From NCBI GenBank assembly GCA_948442695.1, contig CAOJSF010000009.1, positions 1 through 51,866 of the forward strand: a stretch of DNA of 51,866 bases, given 5' to 3'. A program made the position numbers and the translations under genes. Origin of the DNA: an uncultured Clostridia bacterium (GTDB taxonomy: Bacteria > Bacillota > Clostridia > Christensenellales > UBA1242). How positions within the stretch are numbered: the stretch's first letter is position 1; each line of letters opens with the position of its first letter. Below the pieces are notes generated by a model that saw only the letters and a program-made list of their open reading frames with translations, made no database searches and was not told where the DNA came from. This document shows, piece by piece, positions 16,550-26,963 of the stretch.

Positions 16550-17699
16550 TTAAAAACTATTTTCTTCTTCTAAAGCCTCTATAAAATCTGTTTTATAATC
16601 GTCAATCCCACTATAAATATAATTAGTGTCATTATTAAAAAAATAACTATCACTTGCTTCATCATATCTTATTTTATCTGCAAACAATTTTGCCTGCTCT
16701 TCATCTAAAACAATTCTGCCACCAACATATTTTAAGTTGCCCAAATCTTTAATAGTTGAGCCTTTCAAAAATAAACCCCCGCCGATGTATTCTACTTTAC
16801 CTAGGCTTGCAATTTTTGAATTAGAAACATCAAAATATCCACCTACATATTCAAGATTATTTAAACTTCTTAAATGAGAGACTCCGTGCAAATCTAAAGA
16901 ACCTCTTACTATTCTGAGTTTACCTAAATCTTCAAGTTTTCTTTTATTAATATTAAGTGCGATAAAAAGGTCTCCTCCGACATATTCAAGATTAGATAAA
17001 GATTTCAATTCTTCATCTGCATAAAAGAAACCTCCTACATATTTAAGTTTGCCTAGATTTGTCACTTTGTTATCCGATCCAAAAGTAGATAAATCACCAC
17101 CTACATATTCAAGATTTTTTAAATCACTTATCTTAGATTTTCTAAATTCTACATTTCCGACTATAATTCTAAGTTCTCCTAAATCTTCAAGCAAACTGTT
17201 ATTGAAATTTCCATTCCCTCCGATTATCTGAAGATTTTTTAAACTTTTTATTTCTGAACCAATAAAGGTTGCATCGCCTCCTATGATTTTCAAATTGTTT
17301 ATCTTTCAAATTAGTATCACGGAATTGTGCATCGCCGCCTACAGTCGTCAATTTTCCCAAATCCTTAAGCACGCTATATCCTAAAAGCAAATCACCTCGA
17401 ACGTGTTTTATGCTTCCCAAACTTTTAAGTTCCTTATTTTCTTGAAAAAATAAATTTCCAGAAACAAACTCTAAATCAGCAACACTATCCTTATTATAAT
17501 TATGCAAATCTACATTCGCAAATATGTATCTGAATTTATCATCATTCTTGAGAAAGTAATAATTTACCTTATCAGTCGCATAATTATCAGCAATAAATAT
17601 ATTTTCTGGAGTATACAGTTTACCAGTCTCTTTGGTAAGACTAACAGCCAAATAATTTTTAAATTCTTCAAACCTTTCTGTAGGTATATCAAATTTCAT
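16550..17699 (-). pseudogene. Array paralog broken by one frameshift (about 380 codons)
   Basis: Two overlapping reading frames make one gene. The first runs from MKFDIPTERFEEFKNYL (ATG 17699, AAAGGA upstream) to RDTNLKD. The second continues with NNLKIIGGDATFIGSEIKSL to the C-cap (IVLDEEQAKLFADKI, FFNNDTNYI). The break is at about 17300, where one A stands in place of a codon (a net 2-base loss). Everything else is intact, so the lesion is recent, an assembly error, or a recoding site. The longer ORF upstream of 17699 is only a shadow of the next gene's end. About 12 repeats in all. Confidence 0.8.
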
Positions 17700-17739
17700 T
17701 TTTTTCCTTTTTTGATAAACGAATGAATTTTTTTTGCTA

Positions 17740-18915
17740 TTATGCCAACTCATCCATTTCATCTTCTCTTTCTTCGTCAAGAATTGCAGCAAAATCAGAT
17801 CTTTGCTTACAAACATAATTTGGATCATTATTAAAGTAAATATCTCCATTTTTAACAATAATCTTATCCTTAAACAATCTCTTTTGGAGATCAGTCAAAT
17901 AAAGTTTTCCACCCACAAACTTAAGATTGTCAATATTTTTGATTTTAGTATTCATTAAATCAAGATCGCCACCAACATACTCTACATTTTCCAAACTCTT
18001 AAGTTTGGTATTTGTCAAAGACAAATTTCCACCAACAGTCTCAAGTTTGCCTAAATCTTTGACCTGTGAATCACTTAAAATTGCATTTCCTCCGACATAT
18101 TCAAGATTGTCAAGACCCATTAAGTTTGTTTCTGCAACCATGAAATCTCCTCCTATATATTGTAAACTATCAAGATGTTCAATACTGCAATGATTATCAA
18201 TGTGGAGATCTTTTCCTATATATTTTAAATTATCTAAACCATTAAGTTTTCTACAGGCAAAAAACACATCGCCCTTTATTACCTTTAAATTAGATAAAGT
18301 TTTAATATTTGAGAAAAAACCACTATAAAAATCACCACCTACAATCTTAAGATTTCCTAAATCTTCAATTTTTGAAGTTTCTGTATCTAAATCACCATCA
18401 ATATATTCAATGCTTCCCAAACTAGAACCCTGAAAATTTCTAAAAAAAGCATTTCCACCTATTCTCTTTAGTTTTTTAAACTCTATATTAGATTCAAAAA
18501 ACTTTGCATTTCCACCTATAGTTTTAAGAGAATCCATAAAACAAGTGGAATATGTGATGTCAACATCTCCACTTATTGTCTCAAGAGAATTTAAATGACA
18601 TTTTAAACTTTCAAAATAAACATCACCACATATATGCCTTAAAGACTGCATATCATTTAAAAGGGTTCGCTTGCCATTTGGCTTATAGATTATATTGCCA
18701 TAGACAAATTCCAAATCATTCAAAGTCTTTTGTCCATAATTTGTAATATCTATATTGCCAAAAATATAGCGATATTTATCACCTTTAGTATAATTATGGT
18801 GCTTATCACATACCAAAATATCTTCAGGCAAAAAATGTTCGCCTGTCTCTTGCGTCAACTTTCTCGATAGAAAAAGTTTAAAATCTTCATAATTCTCCGG
18901 AGTTAAATCTCTCAT
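17740..18915 (-). CDS. Array paralog: about 13 repeats (391 aa)
   Basis: Start placed at ATG 18915 (MRDLTPENYEDFKLFL) with AAAGGA 8 bases upstream; the longer in-frame extension to 18981 lies over the preceding pseudogene and is not family-like. N-cap LTQETGEHFLPEDILV, DKYRYIFGNI. The early repeats are irregular (GDVDITYSTCFMDS, GDFYSGFFSNIKT), while the last four are textbook. The final joint is KNIDNLKFVGG instead of the usual DLG. The tail is acidic (EEREDEMDE). Confidence 0.83.
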   Translation of the reverse strand: MRDLTPENYEDFKLFLSRKLTQETGEHFLPEDILVCDKHHNYTKGDKYRYIFGNIDITNYGQKTLNDLEFVYGNIIYKPNGKRTLLNDMQSLRHICGDVYFESLKCHLNSLETISGDVDITYSTCFMDSLKTIGGNAKFFESNIEFKKLKRIGGNAFFRNFQGSSLGSIEYIDGDLDTETSKIEDLGNLKIVGGDFYSGFFSNIKTLSNLKVIKGDVFFACRKLNGLDNLKYIGKDLHIDNHCSIEHLDSLQYIGGDFMVAETNLMGLDNLEYVGGNAILSDSQVKDLGKLETVGGNLSLTNTKLKSLENVEYVGGDLDLMNTKIKNIDNLKFVGGKLYLTDLQKRLFKDKIIVKNGDIYFNNDPNYVCKQRSDFAAILDEEREDEMDELA

Positions 18916-18962
18916 CTTTTCATCCTTTTTTCTATTCCTTAAATGTTTATAAGTTTTTTTAA

Positions 18963-19981
18963 TCAGCACATACTTGAACAATACTCTGCATAATCTGAGT
19001 TTTTTCCAGTAATTCCATGCTTTTTCATATACTCTATATCATTATTAAAATAAAATTTCCCATCTTTCATATGAATCTTATCTTTAAATAATCTTTTCTG
19101 CAGTGCATTTAAAAAAATCTCTCCGCCTACATATCAAAGACTATCAATTTTTATTAGCATGGATTCTCTTAAGTGTAAGTCGCCATCAACACGTTCAAGT
19201 TTGCCTAAATTTGTCACCCTCGATCTATCAAAATATGCATCACCACCGATGGATTTAAGATTGTCTAAATACTTTAGTTTTGAATAGGCAAATAAGGCAA
19301 ACCCACCAACAGATTCAAGAACTCCCAGCCTGACAACTTTTAAATTAGCAAGATCCAAAAAGCCACCAACCTTTCTTAGTTTGTCCAGATTTTTCATCTT
19401 TGTATTGTTAAACGATGCATCTCCACCAACTGTCTCAAGTTCTCCAAAGTCTCGAATTTCAGAACCTTGCATCTCGACAATGCCACCTATGGACTTAAGA
19501 TTGCCAAACTTACAATGCTAAACCACTTAAAATTAGCATTCCAGCCAATTCTTTCAAGATTTCCCAAAGTCTTCAAATGAGCCTGACCTCTAAAGTCTGC
19601 CCGCTCCTAAATAAATTTAAGATTGCCTAAACTCTTTATGAAAGAGTCTTTAAAATCTACTCCCATCACTACTTGTAAACTACCTAAATCTCGCGCTTGT
19701 GAATTAGAAAAATCAACATCATTATAAAAACATTTAATGTCGCTTACCAGACTTTTGTTGTAATTGTAAAAATACACAGTACCAAAAATGTATTTATAAT
19801 GGTCATTTTCGGTGATATAATATCTTTTAAAGTATGCATTCCCATCTCTATCACAAATCCTATCTCTATTACAAATTAAGATATCTTCAGGAAAATAAGA
19901 CCTACCCGTCTCTAAAGTAAGTTTATTTGCCATAAACTATTTGAATTCTTCATGCTTATCTTGTGGTATGTTGAAGTCCAT
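18963..19981 (-). pseudogene. Decayed array paralog with three stops and a frameshift
   Basis: The original start is ATG 19981 (MDFNIPQDKHEEFK, AGGAG upstream). Codon 15 is TAG at 19937-19939, where the family has Glu or Lys. Reading resumes as FMANKLTLETGRSYFPEDIL. A second TAG follows at 19607-19609 (LKFI*ERADF), a one-base loss near 19517, and TGA in the final repeat (DSL*YVGGEIF). The C-cap and tail remain readable to TGA 18963. The N-half is closely similar to the gene at 21372-22388 (YYITENDHYKYIFG), so it arose by duplication of that gene and then decayed. Confidence 0.85.
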
Positions 19982-20136
19982 AATTCTCCTCTTTTAAATC
20001 AACATTTTTTCCATATGTTGATGTTTCACTCTAAAAACATATTCTGTATATACTTTTTTATTTTAAATTTAATAAAAATTATTTTTTTATGTTGATTTAC
20101 ATGACTTCTATTCAAATCTAAACTAAAAATCTTTTA

Positions 20137-21291
20137 TTAAAGATAAAAGTCTTTTTCTTCTTTTAATATTTTCTCAAAGTTTTCCTTATAATTTCCTTCA
20201 CCAGTCAATAAAGGATTTACATAATTTGAATTGTTTATTAGATAAAACCGACCATCCATTATTTTAATTCTATCTTTAAAAAGTTCTTTTTGCGAATCAT
20301 TTAAATATATCTCGCCACCCACATATTGAAGATTGCCGAGATCTGTCACATTACTTTTGTCAAGATACAAATCTCCACCGATGTATTCAACATTACCTAA
20401 GGTTTTGACTTGTGTATGTGCTAAATTAAGGAAATCACCTACATATATCAAATCATTTAAACTTGATAAATTTTTACAATTTGATAAGTCCATACCACCT
20501 TCTACGACTTTCAACTTCCCCAAATCTTCAATTCCAACACCATGATAATAAATATTAGATTTCAAAAATTTAATAGTGAGATTACCACCCAAATATTCAA
20601 GATTAGATAATGATTCTAATCTATCATTAGCCTCCAAATCTCCGCCGATATATTTAAGTTTGCCTAGACTTTCTAAATTTTCATTTAAAAAAACGATAAA
20701 GTTTCTACCAACGTATTCTAGATTTTTCAAATCGTTTACCAGAGAATTATTAAAAATCGCATCACCGCCTATTATCTTAAGATCACCCAAATCTTTTACA
20801 AAACTATTTGTAAAGTTAGCGTAACCACCTATACTTTTAAGTCCTTTTAATCTTTCTATATCAGAAAATGAAAAGTCAGCATAGCCTCCTATTGTCTTAA
20901 GATCACCCAAATCTTTTATACAACTATTTGTAAAGTTAGCGTTACCTCCGATTGTATTTAAATTCCCCAAATCTTTTAATGTATAAGATGATGTAAAACA
21001 ACCTTTGATATGGGTCAAACTACCTAGACTTTCTATACTTGAACCAACAAAAGAAACATCGCCATAGACATATTCAATATCAGTTATTGTCCGCTTTTCA
21101 TATTTATCAAATAGTAAATCTGCAAAAATATATTTGAATTTATCGCTTGATTCAGGGTGACATAGACTTCCATATTTTTTATAAATAAAAATATCTTCTG
21201 ATTCGTAAATTTTGCCAGTTGCCTCTGTCAATTTCTTTGCAAAATAGATTTTAAATTCTTCAGATCTTTCTGTAGGTATATCAAATTCCAT
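20137..21291 (-). CDS. Array paralog: about 12 repeats (384 aa)
   Basis: Starts MEFDIPTERSEEFKIYFAKK, very like the frameshifted gene at 17699. A cluster of A/F-type repeats (GGNANFTNS, GGYADFSFS, GGYANFTNS, GGDAIFNNS) is followed by irregular ones, including a 26-residue unit containing KFLKSNIYYHGVG. Repeats at about 20775-20826 and 20895-20946 are nearly identical in DNA and lie exactly 120 bases apart, i.e. two units were copied together. C-cap GGEIYLNDSQKELFKDRI, then YLINNSNYV. GGAG is present before ATG. Confidence 0.84.
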   Translation of the reverse strand: MEFDIPTERSEEFKIYFAKKLTEATGKIYESEDIFIYKKYGSLCHPESSDKFKYIFADLLFDKYEKRTITDIEYVYGDVSFVGSSIESLGSLTHIKGCFTSSYTLKDLGNLNTIGGNANFTNSCIKDLGDLKTIGGYADFSFSDIERLKGLKSIGGYANFTNSFVKDLGDLKIIGGDAIFNNSLVNDLKNLEYVGRNFIVFLNENLESLGKLKYIGGDLEANDRLESLSNLEYLGGNLTIKFLKSNIYYHGVGIEDLGKLKVVEGGMDLSNCKNLSSLNDLIYVGDFLNLAHTQVKTLGNVEYIGGDLYLDKSNVTDLGNLQYVGGEIYLNDSQKELFKDRIKIMDGRFYLINNSNYVNPLLTGEGNYKENFEKILKEEKDFYL

Positions 21292-21371
21292 TTTTTCTCC
21301 TTCACTTTGTTGTCTTTTCTTTTAATCAAACGACTTTTACATTAAGCATTTTCCTCTGCCAAATTATCTTA

Positions 21372-22388
21372 TTAAATAAGATTTTCATCCTCATAATTTG
21401 ACTTGACCAAATTTCTATAATATTTTTTAATATATTCAATGTCGTGCTTTTCAAAATTTGGATCATTTTTAAAACGACAATATCCATTTATATCTCTAAA
21501 AATCTTATCTTTGAAAAATTTTTCGTTGAAAGACACCATTAAATTCCCGCCTATAAACTTCACATTTCCCAAATTTTTTAAACTTGTATTACTTAAATCT
21601 AATTCCTCTTTAATATACTCAAGGTCTCCTAAATCATATATATTTGTGCCACTTAAGTCTACAATTCCGCCTACATATTTAAGTTTGCCCAGCGTTTCAA
21701 TATCAGACCTTCTTAAAATCAAATCACTGCCAACATATTCTATTTTGTTTAAATTCTTGACTTTGCCGTCAATCAATCTAAGAACTCCACCTACATATCT
21801 TAAATCACCTAGGTCTTCAATGTCAGAATCATAAATTATTGCAGAGCCTCCAACATACTTAATACTGCCTAGACTTTTAATTTTTGAATAACCTATATTC
21901 AGAAGTCCACCCACTGTCTCAAGACCTTTGATTTCTATATCATCATTTTCACTTATAATCAATCCACCCTTGATTTTTTTAAGTTTTCCAAAATCTTTGA
22001 TATAAGGATTTTTACCGCAAAAGAAAGTGTCGCCTATTTCTCTAAGGTTTCCCAGATTTGAAACCATAGAATTTGATATTTCTAAACTTCCATTTATATA
22101 TTCAATGCTTCCCAAATCTTGCACCTTTGAATTTCTAAAATCAGCATAACCAAAGATATATTCAATGTCGGTTATCCAACTTTTGTTGTAATTGCTAAAA
22201 TAGACAGGCCCAAAAATGTATTTATAATGGTCATTTTCGGTGATATAATATCTAATAAAGCGTCCATCCCTATCTCTATCACAAATTAAAATATCTTCAG
22301 GAAAATAAGACCTGCCCGTCTCCTGGGTAAGTTTCTTTGCCATAAACTCTTTAAATTCTTCATATTTTTCTGGCTTTATATCAATCAT
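21372..22388 (-). CDS. Array paralog: about 10 repeats (338 aa)
   Basis: Start set at ATG 22388 (MIDIKPEKYEEFKEFMAKK) because GAGGG lies 6 bases upstream; the ATG at 22400 would overlap that site. N-cap TQETGRSYFPEDILI, ENDHYKYIFGPV. It is the likely parent of the pseudogene at 18963-19981. The C-cap is atypical: FIGGNLMVSFNEKFFKDKI lacks the Gln of QK, and the last joint is KNLGNV rather than DLGNL. FKNDPNFE follows. Function unknown. Confidence 0.84.
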   Translation of the reverse strand: MIDIKPEKYEEFKEFMAKKLTQETGRSYFPEDILICDRDRDGRFIRYYITENDHYKYIFGPVYFSNYNKSWITDIEYIFGYADFRNSKVQDLGSIEYINGSLEISNSMVSNLGNLREIGDTFFCGKNPYIKDFGKLKKIKGGLIISENDDIEIKGLETVGGLLNIGYSKIKSLGSIKYVGGSAIIYDSDIEDLGDLRYVGGVLRLIDGKVKNLNKIEYVGSDLILRRSDIETLGKLKYVGGIVDLSGTNIYDLGDLEYIKEELDLSNTSLKNLGNVKFIGGNLMVSFNEKFFKDKIFRDINGYCRFKNDPNFEKHDIEYIKKYYRNLVKSNYEDENLI

Positions 22389-22603
22389 TTTTGCCCTCAA
22401 AACTTATTTTCTATTTTTTATTGATTTATAAAATATCATTTTTAAAATCCATATGTTTCTTCATTATATCTTATAATTGTATCATTTTTAATTGTAATGT
22501 TTTTTGGATAGAAAATTAAACAATATAAATAAGTATCTATTAAATATTAAATTAAACTTTGAATATCTCTTTAAAAACAAACTATCATAAAAATCAATTA
22601 TTT

Positions 22604-23341
22604 TTAATATAAATCTAAATCATCATAATCACTTTCTGTTTTTGAATTATTTATAAAATAAACATTTCCATTTTGTTTAAAGATTTTGCCTTCAAACAAA
22701 CCTAAAAGATTTGGACTAATTTCAATCCTGCCACCTACATAGTTTAGTTTTCCTAAATCATATATATGAGAATAACCATAAATTGACCCGTCACCTTGAA
22801 AATATAAATTCCCTTCCACTTTTTCTAGTTTATTTAAACTGATTACATCGCTTTCCCACAAATAAAAACTTCCACCTATTAAAACAAGTGCTCCTAAATT
22901 GTCGGCTTCCGATTGAGACAAAAACAAATCTCTTTTGATGGTTTTTAAACTTCCAAAATTTTTAATTTTACAATTATAAAGTTCAATTCCACCGGCATAT
23001 TCAAGATTATTAAATGAATAAACAACAGAATCCTTCATTGAAATGAGGCCTTCCACAAATTTCAATTTTTCAAACTTTTTAATTTTAGAATCCCGAAAAT
23101 CTGCATTCCCCCAAATAAACTCAACATCGCTTAAAACATCACTGTCATAATTTTTGAAACTTACATGTCCAAAAATACATTTATAGTGATTATTTTTTGT
23201 CATATAAAATACATTTCTTGAGAAGTCTTTACTCACATAAATATCTTTTGGCAAATAAGTCTCTCCAGTTTCTTCAGAGAGTTTTTTAGCCATATATTTC
23301 TTAAAAGCATTTTGTTTTTCAGGTTTAATATCAAAAATCAT
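22604..23341 (-). CDS. Array paralog: about 6 repeats (245 aa)
   Basis: Starts MIFDIKPEKQNAFKKYMAKK with AGAGGTGAGGA just upstream. The joint residues are unusual (KKFEKL, YSFNNL, KNFGSL): Phe replaces Leu three times. One unit carries an 8-residue insertion (QGDGSIYGYSHIYD). The first solenoid turn, VEFIWGNADF, is shared with the gene at 24429-25232, so these two are close relatives. C-cap GGRIEISPNLLGLFEGKIF is divergent, with no QK pair. The 215-base spacer downstream has no clear promoter. Confidence 0.82.
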   Translation of the reverse strand: MIFDIKPEKQNAFKKYMAKKLSEETGETYLPKDIYVSKDFSRNVFYMTKNNHYKCIFGHVSFKNYDSDVLSDVEFIWGNADFRDSKIKKFEKLKFVEGLISMKDSVVYSFNNLEYAGGIELYNCKIKNFGSLKTIKRDLFLSQSEADNLGALVLIGGSFYLWESDVISLNKLEKVEGNLYFQGDGSIYGYSHIYDLGKLNYVGGRIEISPNLLGLFEGKIFKQNGNVYFINNSKTESDYDDLDLY

Positions 23342-23419
23342 TCCTCACCTCTTTATATAAAAACAACAATTAATTAACTCATAAAAATTGTGCAAAAAAA
23401 CAATTTCCATGCTCATTTT

Positions 23420-24181
23420 TTAAATCATCTTTTGGTCCTCTTCATCCAAAACATAATCAGCATCATTTTTATAGTAATAATAATCACCTTTTTTAAAAAC
23501 CTTGTCACCCAGTTTCTTTCTAGTTTCACCATCCATAAAAAGATAGTCCCCTATATATTTTATCTTGCTGATGTCTCCTTCTATACGACATTCTCCAACC
23601 AGACTGAAATCATTTTTGATATACTCAAGTTCACCAAAACTGCCAACACCGGAATTACGCAACCTAAAAGCACCATGAACCTTGCGAACCTCTGCAAAAT
23701 CCTTTATGTAAGAATCATCAACATAAAGCGAGCCATTTATCTCCATCTTACCGAAACTATTTATTACAGAATTGTAAGAAGTAAAATCATTTACATTTTC
23801 AAGCGGATAGAGACTGCCTATATGTGCTTCTTGAACATACACATCTCCTTCAACAAGTTTAAGTTGACCCAAATTTTTGATATCCTTTTTTATAAAAAGA
23901 TTGCCAAAAATATATTCTAAATTTTTTAAATCGTCATTAATTTCACCATTTTCAAACTCTGCGAAATTATCATTATCAACGTTTGTCAATAAGATGTCTC
24001 CGAAAACGCACTTGTAATTATCGTTTTGTGGCATTTCCAACTGCTCAAAAGCCCCATGCCTATCTCTCCTGCAAATATAAATGTCTTCTGGCAAAAACAA
24101 CTTTCCTGTTTCTTTGGTGAGTTTGCCTGCCATATACTCCTTAAATTCTTCATATTTTTCTGGTTCAATATTAAATTTCAT
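23420..24181 (-). CDS. Array paralog, most divergent intact member (253 aa)
   Basis: The N-cap is standard (MKFNIEPEKYEEFKEYMAGK, LTKETGKLFLPEDIYI) but the solenoid is loose: many units lack the GG pair (VNDFTSYNSVINS, IKNDFSLVGECRIEG), and an acidic stretch DNDNFAEFENGEINDDL replaces the first turn. C-cap IGDYLFMDGETRKKLGDKVF, then YYKNDADYV. This may be an older copy under relaxed constraint or one with a different partner. The ATG has AAGGTG upstream. Confidence 0.8.
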   Translation of the reverse strand: MKFNIEPEKYEEFKEYMAGKLTKETGKLFLPEDIYICRRDRHGAFEQLEMPQNDNYKCVFGDILLTNVDNDNFAEFENGEINDDLKNLEYIFGNLFIKKDIKNLGQLKLVEGDVYVQEAHIGSLYPLENVNDFTSYNSVINSFGKMEINGSLYVDDSYIKDFAEVRKVHGAFRLRNSGVGSFGELEYIKNDFSLVGECRIEGDISKIKYIGDYLFMDGETRKKLGDKVFKKGDYYYYKNDADYVLDEEDQKMI

Positions 24182-24428
24182 AATAAAACACCTTTTAATT
24201 TTTTATAATTGTAGATAAAAAGTTTTTTCCAACAAACTCATCTTCGTTCAAAATTTAAATTTTTTTGGGTAATCATAGATTGCTTCCACTTTTTTTCAAT
24301 CTACCCATGCCATATCAAACAGAACTTGCATGATTACATTATTGCATATAAACTTAAGACTATATAATTCCCCACATGAATATCAATAAAAACAACATTT
24401 TCATATGGCCATCATTTTCAATTCAATC

Positions 24429-25232
24429 CTAGCACATTGATTCAAATATATCCAAATTATTTTCATCATCCAAAGAATTATTGTTTGCATTTTCATTTTT
24501 GCTTTGATAATCAAATTCACTTTTGTAAATATAATTTGGATCATTTTTAAAGGTATATGAATATAGATTATTTCTCCCTCTACAAGATTTCAACTTTTCA
24601 GAAAAATATTTTACTTGATTTGGATGAGCATACACAATCCCTCTCACATATTTTAAGTTATCCATTTTTTTAATCGGACAGTCATGACTTCCGTCAGGGT
24701 CAGCCAAATATAAATATCCTCCAACATATTCAAGTTTACCAAGACTGGTGATTTGCATATCTTGCAAAAAAGCAGAGCCACCGATTTTTGTTAATTCACC
24801 CAAATCACCAACTTTTGATTTATGTGCCGACAAATCTGTTTTTATTGACTTTAAAGCACCTAGACTTGCAATTTTTGATTCGTATAAACTCAATTTATGA
24901 ACATACTCCAAATTTTTAAAAGATTCGAGTGTAGAATTATATATAAACAATTGCCCCTCAATAAACCTTAAATCACCAAGGTCAATGTTTTTTGATTGTA
25001 TATTAACATTGCCCCATATAAACTCAACATCACTTAAAACTTTGCCTTTATAATTTGAAAATTCCACATCACCAAAAATACATTTATAGTGATCATCTTT
25101 TGTCAAATACAAAGGTTCATCATCTTTGCAAACATAAATATCTTCTGGAAAAAACAACCTTCCGGTTTCTTCTGAAAGTTTCCCAGCCATATACTCTTTA
25201 AATTCTTCATGACGCTCTGGATTTATATTCAT
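24429..25232 (-). CDS. Array paralog: about 6 repeats (267 aa)
   Basis: Starts MNINPERHEEFKEYMAGK, two residues shorter than most; GGGAGAG lies upstream. N-cap SEETGRLFFPEDIYVCKDDE and DDHYKCIFGDV. The first turn VEFIWGNVNI is shared with 22604-23341. One repeat has an insertion DPDGSHDCPIKK, and the final joint is KKMDNLKYVRG rather than DLG. The Ser/Asn-rich acidic tail (NENANNNSLDDENN) is about 35 residues. It is the third gene of a tight run 26274 / 25269 / 24429 with 36-base gaps. Confidence 0.82.
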   Translation of the reverse strand: MNINPERHEEFKEYMAGKLSEETGRLFFPEDIYVCKDDEPLYLTKDDHYKCIFGDVEFSNYKGKVLSDVEFIWGNVNIQSKNIDLGDLRFIEGQLFIYNSTLESFKNLEYVHKLSLYESKIASLGALKSIKTDLSAHKSKVGDLGELTKIGGSAFLQDMQITSLGKLEYVGGYLYLADPDGSHDCPIKKMDNLKYVRGIVYAHPNQVKYFSEKLKSCRGRNNLYSYTFKNDPNYIYKSEFDYQSKNENANNNSLDDENNLDIFESMC

Positions 25233-25268
25233 ATTTCTCTCCCATAAATTTAAAATAGAATCTCTTTA

Positions 25269-26237
25269 TTAAAAAATTTCTTCTTTCTCTGAAGAGGCAT
25301 TATCCTCTTTTAGATAATAAGCCCCAACACCTTTGTATTTTTGCCAAAGCCTATCTTTGAAGAGTTCTTTCTGCCTGTCATTTAAAACAATCTCGCCCCC
25401 TAAATGCTTTAAGTTTCCTAAATCTTCAACTTGTGATTTTGCTAAATAAAGATTACCTCCAACACTTTCAAGATTTCCCAAACTTTTCACCTTAGAATCG
25501 ACGAATTCAATATCGCCACCAACGGTCTTAAGCCTCCCCAAATCTTCAAGATCAGGTCCTAAAGAGAGATTGTATCCCACCTTTTCTAAATCTCCCAAAG
25601 TTTTAAGTTTTGTAATAAACAAAGAAAGAGCACCCTCAACTATCTTCAACTTGCCAAAACTTTCAAGAGGCGGAGGTGCAAAAAGAATATTTCCAACATA
25701 TTCCAGGTTTCCTAGGTCAACAATATTACTGTACTCAAGAAATGCGGTCCCATCAATTTTTTTAATTTTACATAGACTTTTAAGATTTTTGCATGAAGTT
25801 ATGCGAAGTTCTCCACCAACTGATTCAATTTCTCCTAAATTGTCGATAGGTAATGTTCTAATTTAAGATTTCTTCCTATTATTTTAAGTTTACCAAAATC
25901 ATTAAACTTCGTAAAAATAGTATCGCTATAAAAAGTAGCACTTCCTTGAACAGCATATAAATTTTTAATTTTTTCAAGAGATGTCATTTCAAAATTAAAA
26001 TAAACACTACCATAAACAAATTCTAGATCTTCATTTATTTTGCCTTTATAATCTTTAAAGTAAACATCACCAAAAATATATTTATAATGATCGCTTTCTT
26101 TAATCGAATAAAAGGCCCAAATGAATTTTTTCACAAATATAAATATCATTAGAAGTATATAAATTCCCTGTCTCTTGAGTAAGTTTGTCTGCCATATATG
26201 CTTTAAAATCTTCAAACTCTTCAGGCGTAATTCTCAT
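25269..26237 (-). pseudogene. Array paralog with two frameshifts
   Basis: The gene begins at ATG 26237 (MRITPEEFEDFKAYMADK, GGAG upstream). The frame is lost in a run of six A (26126-26131 on the plus strand shows six T) after IYICEK, resumes one frame over as FIWAFYSIKESDHYKYIFGDV, and is lost again near 25850 (NLKLEH then TLPIDNLGEIESVGG). The last frame runs to a regular C-cap (GGEIVLNDRQKELFKDRL). Both gaps to neighbours are 36 bases, so it lies in an operon. No nonsense substitutions were seen; only indels separate it from a full protein. Confidence 0.8.
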
Positions 26238-26273
26238 AATTTGCTCCTTTCATATTTTCACAAAAATATCAAT

Positions 26274-26957
26274 TTATTTCTCTATCTCTAAAATGCCATA
26301 ATCAATATCATTCGAGTATTTATTATCATTTATTAAATAAAAATCATTTCCATCTTGATAAATTCTATCTTCAAATAATTTCTTTTGACTATAATTTAAA
26401 TCAATCTTGCCACCAACATATTTGAGTTTTCCTAGGTCTGTTATGTTTGAGCCTCTTATATCTAAATCTCCGCCCACATATTCAAGATTTCCTAGACTTG
26501 AAAGGTTTTTACAATCTGCAATCATAAAATCGCCACCTACAGATTTAAGTTCACCTAAATTATCAATATTTAAACTCATTAATGTTGCATTGCCACCAAC
26601 CGTTTTAAGTTTGCCCATGTCATTTATATGCGAAGAAACAATACTAGCACTACCTATATAAAACAGATTTTTTAGAGACTTTATCATGGAATCAAAGCAG
26701 TAAAAACTCCCATAAACATATTCAACATCACCTAAATCTTTTCCCTCAAACACATCAAAATCCAAAGTTGCAAAAATATATTTATAATTGTAACCGGTTT
26801 TAAAAAATAATCTTGATTTTTCTATCATTCCACCTTTTGGGTCGACATAAATATCATCAGGTTGATAAATTTTACCTGATGCTGAAGTAAGTTTTTCAGC
26901 CATATATGTTTTAAAATTTTCAGCATCTTCTTTCTTTAAAAAAAAGTTTTTAAACAT
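26274..26957 (-). CDS. Array paralog: about 5 repeats, apparently leaderless (227 aa)
   Basis: Starts MFKNFFLKKEDAENFKTYMAEK; the N-cap has an extra hydrophobic FKNFF. N-cap TSASGKIYQPDDIYV, GYNYKYIFATL. Repeats are regular, with one short unit (SASIVSSHIND). C-cap GGKIDLNYSQKKLFEDRI, then YLINDNKYS. No ribosome site precedes the ATG: a good promoter (26964-26992) ends 6 bases before it, so the transcript would begin at or next to the start codon. It heads a run of three genes. Confidence 0.83.
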   Translation of the reverse strand: MFKNFFLKKEDAENFKTYMAEKLTSASGKIYQPDDIYVDPKGGMIEKSRLFFKTGYNYKYIFATLDFDVFEGKDLGDVEYVYGSFYCFDSMIKSLKNLFYIGSASIVSSHINDMGKLKTVGGNATLMSLNIDNLGELKSVGGDFMIADCKNLSSLGNLEYVGGDLDIRGSNITDLGKLKYVGGKIDLNYSQKKLFEDRIYQDGNDFYLINDNKYSNDIDYGILEIEK

Positions 26958-26963
26958 AACTCT

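Noticed and set aside
24267..24306. Hairpin GGGT/ACCC with TAGATTG/CAATCTA as terminator
   Set aside because: The stem is broken by a large bulge and has no adjacent T-run in the right direction.
25269..25649. Short ORF as an independent gene
   Set aside because: Its apparent start is a TTG inside a repeat and the frame continues upstream as family sequence, so it is the 3' part of the frameshifted gene.
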